A DNA stretch of 59,232 bases from Anaerolineales bacterium (lineage in GTDB: Bacteria; Chloroflexota; Anaerolineae; Anaerolineales; Villigracilaceae). Position numbers and translations under genes: made by a program. The notes under the pieces are model-generated. The model saw only the letters and a program-made list of their open reading frames with translations, searched no databases and was not told the origin of the DNA. Positions 17,091-25,707 of the stretch are shown here, one piece after another (the first letter of the stretch is position 1; each line of letters opens with the position of its first letter). Where the stretch lies: the NCBI GenBank assembly GCA_025056175.1, contig JANWWK010000019.1, positions 1 to 59,232 of the forward strand. Direction: 5' to 3'.

Positions 17091-17136
17091 TGCGACAAAG
17101 CAACTCCGAATTACAGGTGCAGCAAGGAGCGCGTTG

Positions 17137-18003
17137 ATGACAACCATTCGTAACATTAAACAAATCATTCACCCTCAAATGGTCATTGAGGGCGCGGGTG
17201 TGTTATTGCGCCGTTCGTTTGGGCCGCATAAGAGCAATCTCTTCGACCCCTTCCTTTTGTTTGACCACTTTGCATTTAACGACCCCATCGAAGGCCCCAT
17301 TCGCGGTTTCCCAACCCACCCGCATCGCGGCATCGAAACGGTGACGTACATGCTCGAAGGGGTAGTGCGCCACCGCGACAGTCTCGGCAACATGGGCGAA
17401 ATCGGTCCAGGCGATGTGCAATGGATGACTTCAGGGCGAGGCATTCTGCATGAAGAAATGCCCCGACGTGGACCGAGCGGCGCCATTTACGGCTTTCAGT
17501 TGTGGGTCAACCTGCCGGCGCGCTTGAAAATGTCTCCGCCGAAATATCAAGAAGTGACCGCCGAGAGCATTCCCATCGTGGAACGCGATGGTGTGAAAGC
17601 ACGTGTGGTGGCCGGAGAGCTGTTCGGCACACGCGGCCCGGTAAGGGAAATCGCCGCGGAACCGCTCTATGCCGATGTGGAAATTGGGCCAGGCAGAGAA
17701 TTCATCCAGGCGTTGCCACCCGAACATACTGTGCTGGCCTACGTCTTCGAGGGCAGCGGACAATTTCTCAACGGCGAAACAGGCCACAGCGTGGCGGTGC
17801 AGGCGGTTTCGATGGTCGAGTTCGGTCCGGGCACAGAAATCCACATCCAGGCAGATGAATCTTCCAGTATCCGCTTCATGCTGATAGCAGGCGCACCATT
17901 CCGCGAGCCAATCGTTCCGTATGGGCCGTTCGTCATGAATACAGTGGAAGAAATTCAGCAGGCGCTGATAGACTTACGAAACGGAACGTTCGTTCAGGCA
18001 TAA
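17137..18003 (+). CDS. Pirin-family cupin protein
   Basis: A bicupin of the pirin family, 288 residues. The metal-binding segment HPHRGIETVTYMLEG provides two His ligands, followed by MTSGRGILHEEMP with the remaining His and Glu. Bacterial pirins act as quercetinases or as regulators of metabolic enzymes; the role here is not known. ATG 17137 was chosen because AAGGAGCG precedes it by 6-9 nt and a consensus promoter lies just upstream. The open frame extends to 17029 but that part would include the promoter. Monocistronic; a long inverted repeat follows at 18025-18100. Confidence 0.9.
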   Translation: MTTIRNIKQIIHPQMVIEGAGVLLRRSFGPHKSNLFDPFLLFDHFAFNDPIEGPIRGFPTHPHRGIETVTYMLEGVVRHRDSLGNMGEIGPGDVQWMTSGRGILHEEMPRRGPSGAIYGFQLWVNLPARLKMSPPKYQEVTAESIPIVERDGVKARVVAGELFGTRGPVREIAAEPLYADVEIGPGREFIQALPPEHTVLAYVFEGSGQFLNGETGHSVAVQAVSMVEFGPGTEIHIQADESSSIRFMLIAGAPFREPIVPYGPFVMNTVEEIQQALIDLRNGTFVQA

Positions 18004-18024
18004 ATCCATTCGGCTCTCTTCATC

Positions 18025-18100
18025 TCCAAACGGCGCTCCCAAACGGATTGGTTGCAAACGGCAAGATGCACTCGTTTCCAGGCCAGGAGCGCTGTTTGGA
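18025..18100 (+). repeat. Long-loop inverted repeat after the pirin gene
   Basis: TCCAAACGGCGCTCC (18025-18039) is complementary to GGAGCGCTGTTTGGA (18086-18100) with one G-T pair. The 46-nt loop carries AAACGG twice. No T-run follows. It may be a structured 3' end or a mobile-element-like palindrome. The rest of the spacer to 18282 holds no gene; TACAAT near 18242 is a possible -10 box for the kinase gene. Confidence 0.45.
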
Positions 18101-18282
18101 TTCTCAAGGCCTGCCCAAGAGACGTAAACAGGTCAGCAAAACATGCCAAAATCATGCCGTGTATCCTGCACCTCTTGTTTTACAGAAAGTAATTTGTATC
18201 CGTTCTCACAATTTCTCTCAGGAAACATCGCGGTTTAGCGATACAATATAAACACCAGCTGCACGCGCCGGTAAGGCCCACC

Positions 18283-21075
18283 ATGTTGCAAACCGTTTGG
18301 AAACTGCTCCGCCCGCCGTACTATGAGGATGAAGAGAAGAATCGGATTGCCCGATTTTTACACGTCATCCTGCTCACCACAATCGGCATCTTGCTGGTTG
18401 CCACAGGCATCACTCTTTCGGCGGGGAAAATCGCTTCGGCTATTGCTACAATTTTCGTTTACGTTCCCATCCTGTTGGCCTATTGGGCAAATCGTACCGG
18501 TCACACCCATCTCTCCAGCTACATCGTTTTGTTTGGCGCAATCGCAGGGCTGACGTTCGTATTGGCGGTGGGACAGGGAATTCACGATATTGGCATCATC
18601 AATTACGGCCTGATTCTCATCGTTGCCAGTTATCTGCTGCGCCGCAAAGAGATTCTGTGGGTTGCACTGGGGCTGGTGGCCTCAGCGGCTGCGCTGGTTT
18701 TTGGAGAATTTTACGGTTGGCTGCCGATAAAAAATTCCCCCGCAGATTTTGCCCCCGAAGTTTCGGATTTCTTCCTGGTCTCCCTGTTTCTGACGCTTGG
18801 CACGGTGGCAATTTTTCTGCTCTCCACCGCGTTACAACAATCGCTCGAAAAAACCAAAAACGCGGAACTGCGCTGGCGTACGCTGGTCAACAGCATCCCC
18901 GATACAGTAGTCACGCTCAACACCAACGGCGTCATCGAAACAGTGCATGGCCTGTTGCCCGAGACGGCAACAGGCTATGTTGGCAAGTCTATCTCCGAGA
19001 TACTGGCGCCAGGTCAACTGCACTTAGATGCCGAACTTAAGAGCGTCTTGCGTGGAAACACGCTGGCGGGCGAAGTGCAACTCTTGGACCGGGATGGCAA
19101 CCTACGCTGGTTCTGGGTCAGCCTTGGGCCGCGCCATCAGCCGAATGGGCGGATTGACGGTATCATCGCCATCGTGCGCGACATTCAAGACAAAAAAGAT
19201 GCCGAAGCCGAACTGCAAGCCAGCCGCGAAGCCCTGAGCGCCCGCACCCGGCAACTGGAAATTTTACAGGAAATCAGCCGCGGTGTTGCCAGTCTGAAAG
19301 ACCTGCCCGGCACCTTGCATCTGGCACTGGAACAAATCAAGACCGCTCTGCCTCTGGCTGGCTTCGTTGTGACCTTTTACGACCCGAAGACCAACCTGCT
19401 CTCCTTCCCACTGGTGTATGACGAGGGCCAGTTCTATGAAGAAAAGCCCTCGCCGCTCTACCCTGAAAATGTGGTGGCCCAATCTATCTACACCCGCCAG
19501 ACACACATTTTGAACCGTAGCGAGGAGGAACTTCGTCACCCGGTCATCCCCCACTCGAAACGATTGGGGACGAAAAAGGTCTCGGCTTCGGTCGTTACCG
19601 CGCCAATGGTGGTGCATGGGCGCGTCATTGGGACCATTTCAGCCCACTCCTATTCCCTCAATACCTATAACGCAGACCACGCTGCCATCCTGAGCGGCGC
19701 AGCCAGCCAGATTGCCATCGCCATCGAAAACGCACGGCTCTATGAAACCAGCCGCGCCCGCGCTGAACGCCTGGCAACCTTGAACGAAATTGGCCGTTCC
19801 ATTTCAGCCCTGCGCGACTTGAACGGTGTGCTGGAAAGCGCCTATCACCTGTTACGATACGTCCTCCCGCTGGATGCGTTCTACATCGCCCTGTACGACC
19901 CCGAAACCCGGATGATTTCTTACCCGATTGTTATAGACGGCGGAAAAAAGTGGGACGAAGCCTCCACGCCGCTTCAGCCCGATACACAACTGAGTAAAAC
20001 CATCCTGAGCGGTGAAGCCTATCTGGTCAACCGGAGTGCTGAAGAAGTGAGTCGGCGGCAGGCCAACCTGCCCTTACAAAACGCTCTGGGCGAGGCCGAA
20101 AAAGTCTCAGCCTCGCTAATGCTGGCGCCCCTGCAATTCGGCGGCAAAGTGCTGGGGGCCATTTCCGCGCAAAGTTACACGCTGAATGCCTACACGTATG
20201 ATGACCTGGAACTGCTCTCCGGCGCTGCGACACAAATTGCAATTGCCATCGAAAACGCGCGGCTCTACACCGCCCTGGAAAAAGAACTGGCCGAACGCAA
20301 ACGCGCTGAAGCTGAAGTCCGCACGTTGAATGCGGAATTGGAAAGGCGCGTGCTGCTGCGCACCAGAGAACTGGAAGCCGCTCACAAGGAACTGGCGTCT
20401 TTTACCTACACCGTTTCGCACGACCTGCGCGCGCCCCTGCGGGGCATTCACGGCCTCACGCACATTTTCCTGGAAGATTACGGCGCCTCCCTTGCTCCTG
20501 CAGCCATCTCGCACATTCGGCGTATTCAAGAAAACGCGCATCTGATGGGCCGGCTGATTGACGAACTGTTGGCATTTACCCATCTGGGCCGTCAAGCCTT
20601 GCGTCAGCATCAGCTGGATATACAGGCGATGACCCAGGCCATCATCAACGACCTGATGAAGACCAACACGCAACAGATTGAGTTCATCGTTCAGACCATG
20701 CCCCATGCTTACGGAGATGCTCCCTTGGTGCGCCAGGCGCTTACCAACCTGCTTTCCAACGCTATCAAGTTTTCATCCACACAGGAACATCCACGCATCG
20801 AGGTCGGCAGTTTCGAGCAGGAGGGTGAAATCGTCTACTTCGTGCGTGATAACGGCGTCGGCTTCGATATGGCATACGCCGGAAAATTGTTTGGCGTGTT
20901 TGAACGCCTGCACCGGCAGGATGAGTTCGAAGGCAGCGGTGTTGGACTGGCGATTGTCAAACGCATCATCAACAAACACGGTGGCCGGGTTTGGGCCGAA
21001 GGCAAAGTCGGACAAGGTGCCACCTTTTTTTTTACCTTGCCGCAAAAACCAACGAAACCGGAGAAACATTCATGA
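18283..21075 (+). CDS. Membrane sensor histidine kinase with PAS and two GAF domains
   Basis: A 930-residue hybrid-free sensor kinase. Residues 1-185 contain about six membrane helices. A PAS domain spans about 195-310 (ending IVRDIQDKKDAEAEL). Two tandem GAF domains follow at about 320-490 and 493-665; both begin with similar stretches (LEILQEISRGVASLKDL, LATLNEIGRSISALRDL) and so look like an internal duplication. After a coiled coil comes the HisKA box VSHDLRAPLRG near 710, and then HATPase motifs LLSNAIKFSS, VRDNGVGFD and GSGVGLAIVKRI. No response regulator is adjacent. The ligand is unknown. Its stop overlaps the next gene by ATGA. Confidence 0.92.
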   Translation: MLQTVWKLLRPPYYEDEEKNRIARFLHVILLTTIGILLVATGITLSAGKIASAIATIFVYVPILLAYWANRTGHTHLSSYIVLFGAIAGLTFVLAVGQGIHDIGIINYGLILIVASYLLRRKEILWVALGLVASAAALVFGEFYGWLPIKNSPADFAPEVSDFFLVSLFLTLGTVAIFLLSTALQQSLEKTKNAELRWRTLVNSIPDTVVTLNTNGVIETVHGLLPETATGYVGKSISEILAPGQLHLDAELKSVLRGNTLAGEVQLLDRDGNLRWFWVSLGPRHQPNGRIDGIIAIVRDIQDKKDAEAELQASREALSARTRQLEILQEISRGVASLKDLPGTLHLALEQIKTALPLAGFVVTFYDPKTNLLSFPLVYDEGQFYEEKPSPLYPENVVAQSIYTRQTHILNRSEEELRHPVIPHSKRLGTKKVSASVVTAPMVVHGRVIGTISAHSYSLNTYNADHAAILSGAASQIAIAIENARLYETSRARAERLATLNEIGRSISALRDLNGVLESAYHLLRYVLPLDAFYIALYDPETRMISYPIVIDGGKKWDEASTPLQPDTQLSKTILSGEAYLVNRSAEEVSRRQANLPLQNALGEAEKVSASLMLAPLQFGGKVLGAISAQSYTLNAYTYDDLELLSGAATQIAIAIENARLYTALEKELAERKRAEAEVRTLNAELERRVLLRTRELEAAHKELASFTYTVSHDLRAPLRGIHGLTHIFLEDYGASLAPAAISHIRRIQENAHLMGRLIDELLAFTHLGRQALRQHQLDIQAMTQAIINDLMKTNTQQIEFIVQTMPHAYGDAPLVRQALTNLLSNAIKFSSTQEHPRIEVGSFEQEGEIVYFVRDNGVGFDMAYAGKLFGVFERLHRQDEFEGSGVGLAIVKRIINKHGGRVWAEGKVGQGATFFFTLPQKPTKPEKHS

Positions 21076-21560
21076 GCAAACCACTCTCCCCCTCCGCCCA
21101 AAAAGTGCAAAACACCCTGCATGCGCTGGGATATGCGTTCACAGTCATTGAAAGCGAGACGCCCACCAAAACCGCCGCGCAAGCGGCCACATTTGTGGGC
21201 TGCCTGTTGGGACAAATCGTCAAATCGCTTATCTTTCAAGGACAGAGCAGCGGCAAAATCATTCTCGTCCTGGTCAGCGGTGAGAACCGCGTAGATGAAA
21301 AACGATTGAGCGAACTGGTCGGCGAACCGATTGGCCGCGCCGACCCCGAACGGGTACGCAGCGTCACCGGCTTTGCCATCGGCGGTGTACCGCCCATTGG
21401 ACATTTACAAAAACTGGAAACCTACCTGGACGAAGACCTGATGCAATACGAGACGCTATGGGCTGCCGCCGGAACGCCCAACTCGCTCTTTCAACTCACC
21501 CCCACCGCGCTTCAGGAGATGACCGGAGCGCAGGTCACGCAGGTCAAAGAATGGCGCTGA
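21072..21560 (+). CDS. YbaK/EbsC-family protein (aminoacyl-tRNA deacylase-like)
   Basis: A 162-residue member of the YbaK/ProX editing-domain family, which hydrolyses mischarged aminoacyl-tRNAs such as Cys-tRNA(Pro) or Ala-tRNA(Pro). Visible motifs are TPTKTAAQAATFVGC, the conserved IVKSLIF lysine strand, VLVSGENRVDEKRLSELVG and the GFAIGGVPPIGH loop. The exact tRNA target cannot be read from the sequence. It is translationally coupled to the upstream kinase and its end overlaps the next start by 10 bases. A longer frame from 20991 lies inside the kinase gene and was rejected. Confidence 0.88.
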   Translation: MSKPLSPSAQKVQNTLHALGYAFTVIESETPTKTAAQAATFVGCLLGQIVKSLIFQGQSSGKIILVLVSGENRVDEKRLSELVGEPIGRADPERVRSVTGFAIGGVPPIGHLQKLETYLDEDLMQYETLWAAAGTPNSLFQLTPTALQEMTGAQVTQVKEWR

Positions 21561-22015
21561 ACAACATCCTGAATTTCCTGCGTCTGGAAGACAGACTCTG
21601 CTGCGGTGGACAGCCCACCCCGCCCCAATTTGAAGATGCCGCTCGCGCCGGAATTGAAGTGGTCATCAACCTGGCGCTGCCCACATCCGATAACGCCCTG
21701 CCGAATGAACCGGAATTGGTACGCGCACTGGGCATGGAACACGTTCACATTCCAGTCGTTTGGGAAGCTCCCCAGCCTGCCGATTTAGAGCAGTTCATGA
21801 ACACGATGGACGCCCACGCAGGAAAACACATCCTTGTCCACTGTGCCATGAACTACCGCGCAACGGCGTTCATTGGCCTGTGGCGCGTCCTTGGGCAGGG
21901 CTGGAACATCGAACAGGCCTTTGCGCCTCAACGCACCCTCTGGAATCTCGCAGACTATCCGGTCTGGGAAGCTTTCGTGCAAACCATGCTGACGAATCAC
22001 CTCCGCACCCCCTGA
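21551..22015 (+). CDS. Protein tyrosine phosphatase-like protein with short P-loop
   Basis: A 154-residue protein of the DSP/PTP-like fold. It has [21 protein letters not shown] at the start and [12 protein letters not shown] at about 97-108. Active phosphatases of this fold have C-X5-R; here the spacing is C-X4-R, as in a known subfamily of tyrosine phosphatase-like proteins that keep HCAMN. Catalytic activity is therefore doubtful. ATG 21551 overlaps the YbaK-like gene by 10 bases; the open frame from 21458 would overlap much more. The FGGY kinase follows after 8 bp. Confidence 0.75.
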   Translation: MALNNILNFLRLEDRLCCGGQPTPPQFEDAARAGIEVVINLALPTSDNALPNEPELVRALGMEHVHIPVVWEAPQPADLEQFMNTMDAHAGKHILVHCAMNYRATAFIGLWRVLGQGWNIEQAFAPQRTLWNLADYPVWEAFVQTMLTNHLRTP

Positions 22016-22023
22016 ACCAAACC

Positions 22024-23559
22024 ATGCCCGAAAATCTGCTCGCCCTCGACAACGGCACCCAAAGTGTGCGCGCGCTGGTGTTCGACCCGCGCGGCAAACT
22101 GCTCGCCAAACAACGCATCCCCATCGAACCCTACTTCTCTTCTGCTCCCGGCCTGGCCGAACAAGACCCCAACGTGTTTTGGGACGCCCTGTGCCAGGCC
22201 TGCCGTGGGTTGTGGGCGCAGGGGGTGGAAAAATCCAGTCTTGCAGCAGTTGCGCTCACCACCCAGCGCAGCACGGTCATCAATGTAGATAAAAACGGCC
22301 AGCCGCTGCGCCCGGCCATCGTCTGGCTCGATAAACGCCGTACCGAGGGCCTGCCACCGGTCGGCGGCCTGTGGGGACTGGGATTCAAACTGGCAGGCGC
22401 ATCCCGAACGGTGGCCTACCTGCAAGCCGAAGCCGAAGCCAACTGGATTCGCACGCATCAACCGGAAATCTGGCAGGCCACGCACAAATACCTGTTCCTT
22501 TCGGGCTATCTCACCTATCGGCTCACCGGACGTTTCGTGGATTCTACTGCCTGCCAGGTCGGCTACGTGCCATTCGATTACAAAGCGCAAACCTGGGCAA
22601 GAACATGGGACTGGAAATGGCAGGCCGTGCCAATGGAGCGCTCCTTGCTGGTGGAACTTGTCCCGCCGGGTTCCCCACTGGGCGAAATTTCCCCTGCCGC
22701 AGCCGAAGAAACCGGCCTGCCGGTGGGGTTGCCGCTCATTGCCGCTGCCGCCGACAAGGCCACCGAAGTGCTGGGCGCAGGCTGTCTGGAACCGCACATC
22801 GGCTGCCTCAGCTATGGCAGCGCAGCCACCATCAACACCATGCACCAGCGTTACATCGAGGTTATCCCCCTCATTCCGCCCTACCCTGCGGCCGTGCCGG
22901 GGCGCTATAGCCTGGAAGTGCAGATTTATCGCGGCTACTGGATGGTCACCTGGTTCAAGCGCGAGTTCGGTTTGCGCGAACAAAAGCTGGCTGAGGAGCA
23001 GGGAATCGAACCGGAAGCCCTGTTCGACGATTTGGTGCGAAGCGTGCCGCCCGGTTCTGATGGCCTGGTGCTTCAACCCTTCTGGTCACCTGGTCTGCGC
23101 TTTCCCGGCCCGGAAGCACGCGGCGCTGTGATTGGCTTCAACGATGTGCATACGCGCGCCCATCTGTACCGTGCTATCCTGGAGGGGTTGGCTTATGCCC
23201 TGCGCGAAGGCGCCGAGCGCACGAGCAAACGCAGCGGCGTGCCAATTACCGAACTGCGCGTGGCAGGCGGCGGCAGTCAGAGCGATGCTGCCATGCAACT
23301 GACCGCCGATGTTTTTGGGCTGCCGGCCTCACGTCCCCATGTGTACGAAGCCTCGGGCCTGGGTGCGGCCATAGATGCCGCTGTGGGCCTCGGCCTGCAC
23401 CCCAATTTCGAGACCGCCATCCGTGAGATGACGCGGCGCGGTACCACCTTCGACCCCAACCCCCAAACGCACGCCCGCTACGATGAATTGTTCCAGCACG
23501 TATACCGGCAACTCTACCAGCGACTGAAACCCCTCTACCAGACAATGGAAAAACGATAA
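22024..23559 (+). CDS. FGGY-family carbohydrate kinase
   Basis: An ATP-dependent sugar kinase of the FGGY/ASKHA superfamily, 511 residues. The phosphate-1 motif [16 protein letters not shown] is at the N-terminus. The signature [11 protein letters not shown] is near 390-400 and the adenosine loop [20 protein letters not shown] near 413-432. WLDKRR near 105 is usual for xylulokinase, glycerol kinase and related enzymes. The substrate cannot be fixed from sequence, and no sugar transporter or isomerase lies nearby. It is the last gene of a close-packed run that starts with the histidine kinase. Confidence 0.88.
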   Translation: MPENLLALDNGTQSVRALVFDPRGKLLAKQRIPIEPYFSSAPGLAEQDPNVFWDALCQACRGLWAQGVEKSSLAAVALTTQRSTVINVDKNGQPLRPAIVWLDKRRTEGLPPVGGLWGLGFKLAGASRTVAYLQAEAEANWIRTHQPEIWQATHKYLFLSGYLTYRLTGRFVDSTACQVGYVPFDYKAQTWARTWDWKWQAVPMERSLLVELVPPGSPLGEISPAAAEETGLPVGLPLIAAAADKATEVLGAGCLEPHIGCLSYGSAATINTMHQRYIEVIPLIPPYPAAVPGRYSLEVQIYRGYWMVTWFKREFGLREQKLAEEQGIEPEALFDDLVRSVPPGSDGLVLQPFWSPGLRFPGPEARGAVIGFNDVHTRAHLYRAILEGLAYALREGAERTSKRSGVPITELRVAGGGSQSDAAMQLTADVFGLPASRPHVYEASGLGAAIDAAVGLGLHPNFETAIREMTRRGTTFDPNPQTHARYDELFQHVYRQLYQRLKPLYQTMEKR

Positions 23560-23575
23560 CCCGCGCGCTCTTCTG

Positions 23576-24898
23576 CTAGCCAAACAAGCGCGGCAAGCCC
23601 TTGAGACCCGTTTTTTGCAACGTCTTCATCAGTTTTTGCGTTTCGCGGAATTGCTTCATCAGCCGGTTAACAGCCTGTACATCATTGCCGGAGCCGGCAG
23701 CAATGCGGCGGCGGCGCGAAGCGTTGAGAATATCAGGATTGCGCCGCTCTTCGGGGGTCATCGAATTGATAATCGCCTCGATTTGCTTAAAGTTCTTCTC
23801 CACTTCGCGCGGGTCCACCTGGCGGGCAACCTGTCCCAACTGTCCTGGCAGCATCTCCAGTAACTGCGTCAGCGGGCCCATCTTTCGCATCTGGCGCATC
23901 TGCTCCAGCCAATCCTGCAAATCCATCTCCCCTTTCATCAATTTTTGGGCCTGTTTCTGCGCCGTTTGGGCATCAAAAGCTGCTTCGGCCTTCTCGATGA
24001 GACCAATCACATCGCCCATTCCCAAAATGCGCGACGCCAGGCGCCCCGGGTCATACGTTTCGAGGGCATCCAGCTTCTCACCCGTCCCCAAAAACTTAAT
24101 CGGCACACCCGTCACCGAACGGATGGAAATGGCCGCTCCACCGCGCGCATCGCCATCCATCTTGGTCAAAATCAGGCCGGTAATTGCAACGTTATCGCGG
24201 AAGCCTTCGGCCACATGCAGGGCTTCCTGGCCTATCATCGCATCTACCACCAGGAGCACTTCCACCGGCGAAATACGCTTCTCAATCGCCCTGAGTTCGG
24301 TCATCAGGGCTTCATCGAGTTGCGAACGGCCTGCCGTATCTACAATCATCACGGTATAACCGCCCTTTTGTGCCTGGTCGAGCGCGTAAGCAGCCAATTC
24401 CGGCGGTTTTTTCTTTAAGTCAGCAATCACCGGCACATCTACCCGTTCACCCAATTGCTGTAACTGCTGAACCGCCGCCGGGCGATAGGGGTCGCCCGCC
24501 ACCAGCATCACCCGTTCTCCGCGCGAACGCAGCAGTTTCGCCAGTTTCCCAGCCTGTGTGGTCTTACCAGAGCCTTGCAGCCCCACCAGCATCACCACGC
24601 GCGGCTTCGGGCCAGAGAGATTCAGCGGCGCCGGCTCTCCGAGCGTAGCAATCAATTCCTCGTGAACAATTTTGATGACCTGTTGACCGGGGTTCAGTGC
24701 TTTGGAGACTTCTGCCCCTACCGCACGTGCTTTCACGCGGTTGACGAAATCCTTTACCACGCTGTAATGCACATCGGCTTCCAACAAAGCCAGGCGCACC
24801 TCACGCATGGCAGCATCCACATCCGCTTCGGAGAGTTTTCCCCGGCGGCGCAACTGGTCAAAGACCTGATTCAGACGATGAGTAAGATTTTCGAACAT
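23576..24898 (-). CDS. ffh: Signal recognition particle protein Ffh (SRP54)
   Basis: The GTPase of the signal recognition particle, which binds 4.5S RNA and nascent membrane proteins and docks on FtsY. The 440-residue protein has an NG domain: N-terminal helices (FENLTHRLNQVFDQLR), the G1 loop GLQGSGKTTQAGKLA near 107, DTAGRSQLDEALM near 186 and TKMDGDARGG near 245. The M domain follows with the Met-rich region and RNA-binding helix ILNASRRRRIAAGSG. ATG 24898 was chosen because a TTGACC/TACAAT promoter lies immediately upstream; the open frame extends to 24982 but covers that promoter. Confidence 0.96.
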   Translation of the reverse strand: MFENLTHRLNQVFDQLRRRGKLSEADVDAAMREVRLALLEADVHYSVVKDFVNRVKARAVGAEVSKALNPGQQVIKIVHEELIATLGEPAPLNLSGPKPRVVMLVGLQGSGKTTQAGKLAKLLRSRGERVMLVAGDPYRPAAVQQLQQLGERVDVPVIADLKKKPPELAAYALDQAQKGGYTVMIVDTAGRSQLDEALMTELRAIEKRISPVEVLLVVDAMIGQEALHVAEGFRDNVAITGLILTKMDGDARGGAAISIRSVTGVPIKFLGTGEKLDALETYDPGRLASRILGMGDVIGLIEKAEAAFDAQTAQKQAQKLMKGEMDLQDWLEQMRQMRKMGPLTQLLEMLPGQLGQVARQVDPREVEKNFKQIEAIINSMTPEERRNPDILNASRRRRIAAGSGNDVQAVNRLMKQFRETQKLMKTLQKTGLKGLPRLFG

Positions 24899-24907
24899 AG
24901 CGGACAG

Positions 24908-24936
24908 ATTGTAGTGTAGAAAAAAGGGATGGTCAA
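24908..24936 (-). promoter_or_regulatory. Promoter of ffh
   Basis: On the minus strand, TTGACC (24931-24936), 17-bp spacer and TACAAT (24908-24913). The -10 box is 9 nt from the ATG, so the transcript has almost no leader. Confidence 0.75.
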
Positions 24937-25020
24937 GGAAGAAACAAACAGCCGCAACACAATTTCTTCGCAGGCCAGACAACAGCGCGATTATAATAGC
25001 TTCACCGGCAAGGAGCAGCC

Positions 25021-25707
25021 ATGAAACCCCTCAAATTCAGCATCCTCGAAGGTCCATTCACCATCCATCGTCTTAAGCCTGGCGCGAGCATCCCTAAGGG
25101 GGTCACCTCCAGCCCGTTTTACAGCATCAGCGGCTCTGTCGAAGAACTCTCCATCGTCGCGCCGGAAAAAATCACCATCGAGAGCGAACAATCCGAACCG
25201 GGCTGGAGCGTACTCAAAGTGGTTGGACCTCTTCCTTTCGAGGAAACCGGCATCCTGGCAGGCATCACCGCACTCCTGGCCGCCGCAGGCATTCCTCTAT
25301 TTGCCATCTCCACATTCGAGACCGATTACATCCTGGTCAAACACACACAACTGAAAGCCGCCAAAAGCGCCCTGACCGCTGCCGGACACAAATTTGCCCG
25401 CCCCGCCAGAGTGGATGAAAAAGCCACCGCCCCTCTGAACGCCGCCTCCTACGCCCTGCTGCTGGAAAAACAAATTCCGCTCATCAAGAGCCTGCTGGTT
25501 GAAAAAATCGGCCCGGCAGCACTTGCCACCCTGCGCAGCGAAGCTGCCCTGGCTGCTGCCGTCGGCGGATTGTATGAATTCCTGCCCACCGCCATCCGGC
25601 TGGTAGTCAACCGCGATGTTTTCGTCTCCTACTGTGTGCGGAATCTCGACCGCATCCTGCCGGAAATCCCCATCCCTGCCAAAAAGCCCGCCGCCCAACG
25701 CCGATGA
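25021..25707 (+). CDS. ACT-domain protein with unknown C-terminal domain
   Basis: A 228-residue cytoplasmic protein. The first half is a tandem ACT domain (FSILEGPFTIHRLKPGA, then VVGPLPFEETGILAGITALL, then AGIPLFAISTFETDYILVK), the ACT_7/CASTOR-like type that usually binds amino acids. Residues about 145-215 form a separate helical segment (LLEKQIPLIKSLLVEKIGP, then LYEFLPTAIRLVV) that I do not recognise. A TATAAT box at 24992-24997 and an AAGGAG site support the start. The gene is divergent from ffh and overlaps the following glycosyltransferase by ATGA. A ligand-sensing role is inferred. Confidence 0.75.
   Translation: MKPLKFSILEGPFTIHRLKPGASIPKGVTSSPFYSISGSVEELSIVAPEKITIESEQSEPGWSVLKVVGPLPFEETGILAGITALLAAAGIPLFAISTFETDYILVKHTQLKAAKSALTAAGHKFARPARVDEKATAPLNAASYALLLEKQIPLIKSLLVEKIGPAALATLRSEAALAAAVGGLYEFLPTAIRLVVNRDVFVSYCVRNLDRILPEIPIPAKKPAAQRR

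Noticed and set aside
18048-18251. 67-codon frame between pirin and the histidine kinase
   Set aside because: Overlaps the inverted repeat at 18025-18100, no ribosome site, unlike neighbouring codon use.
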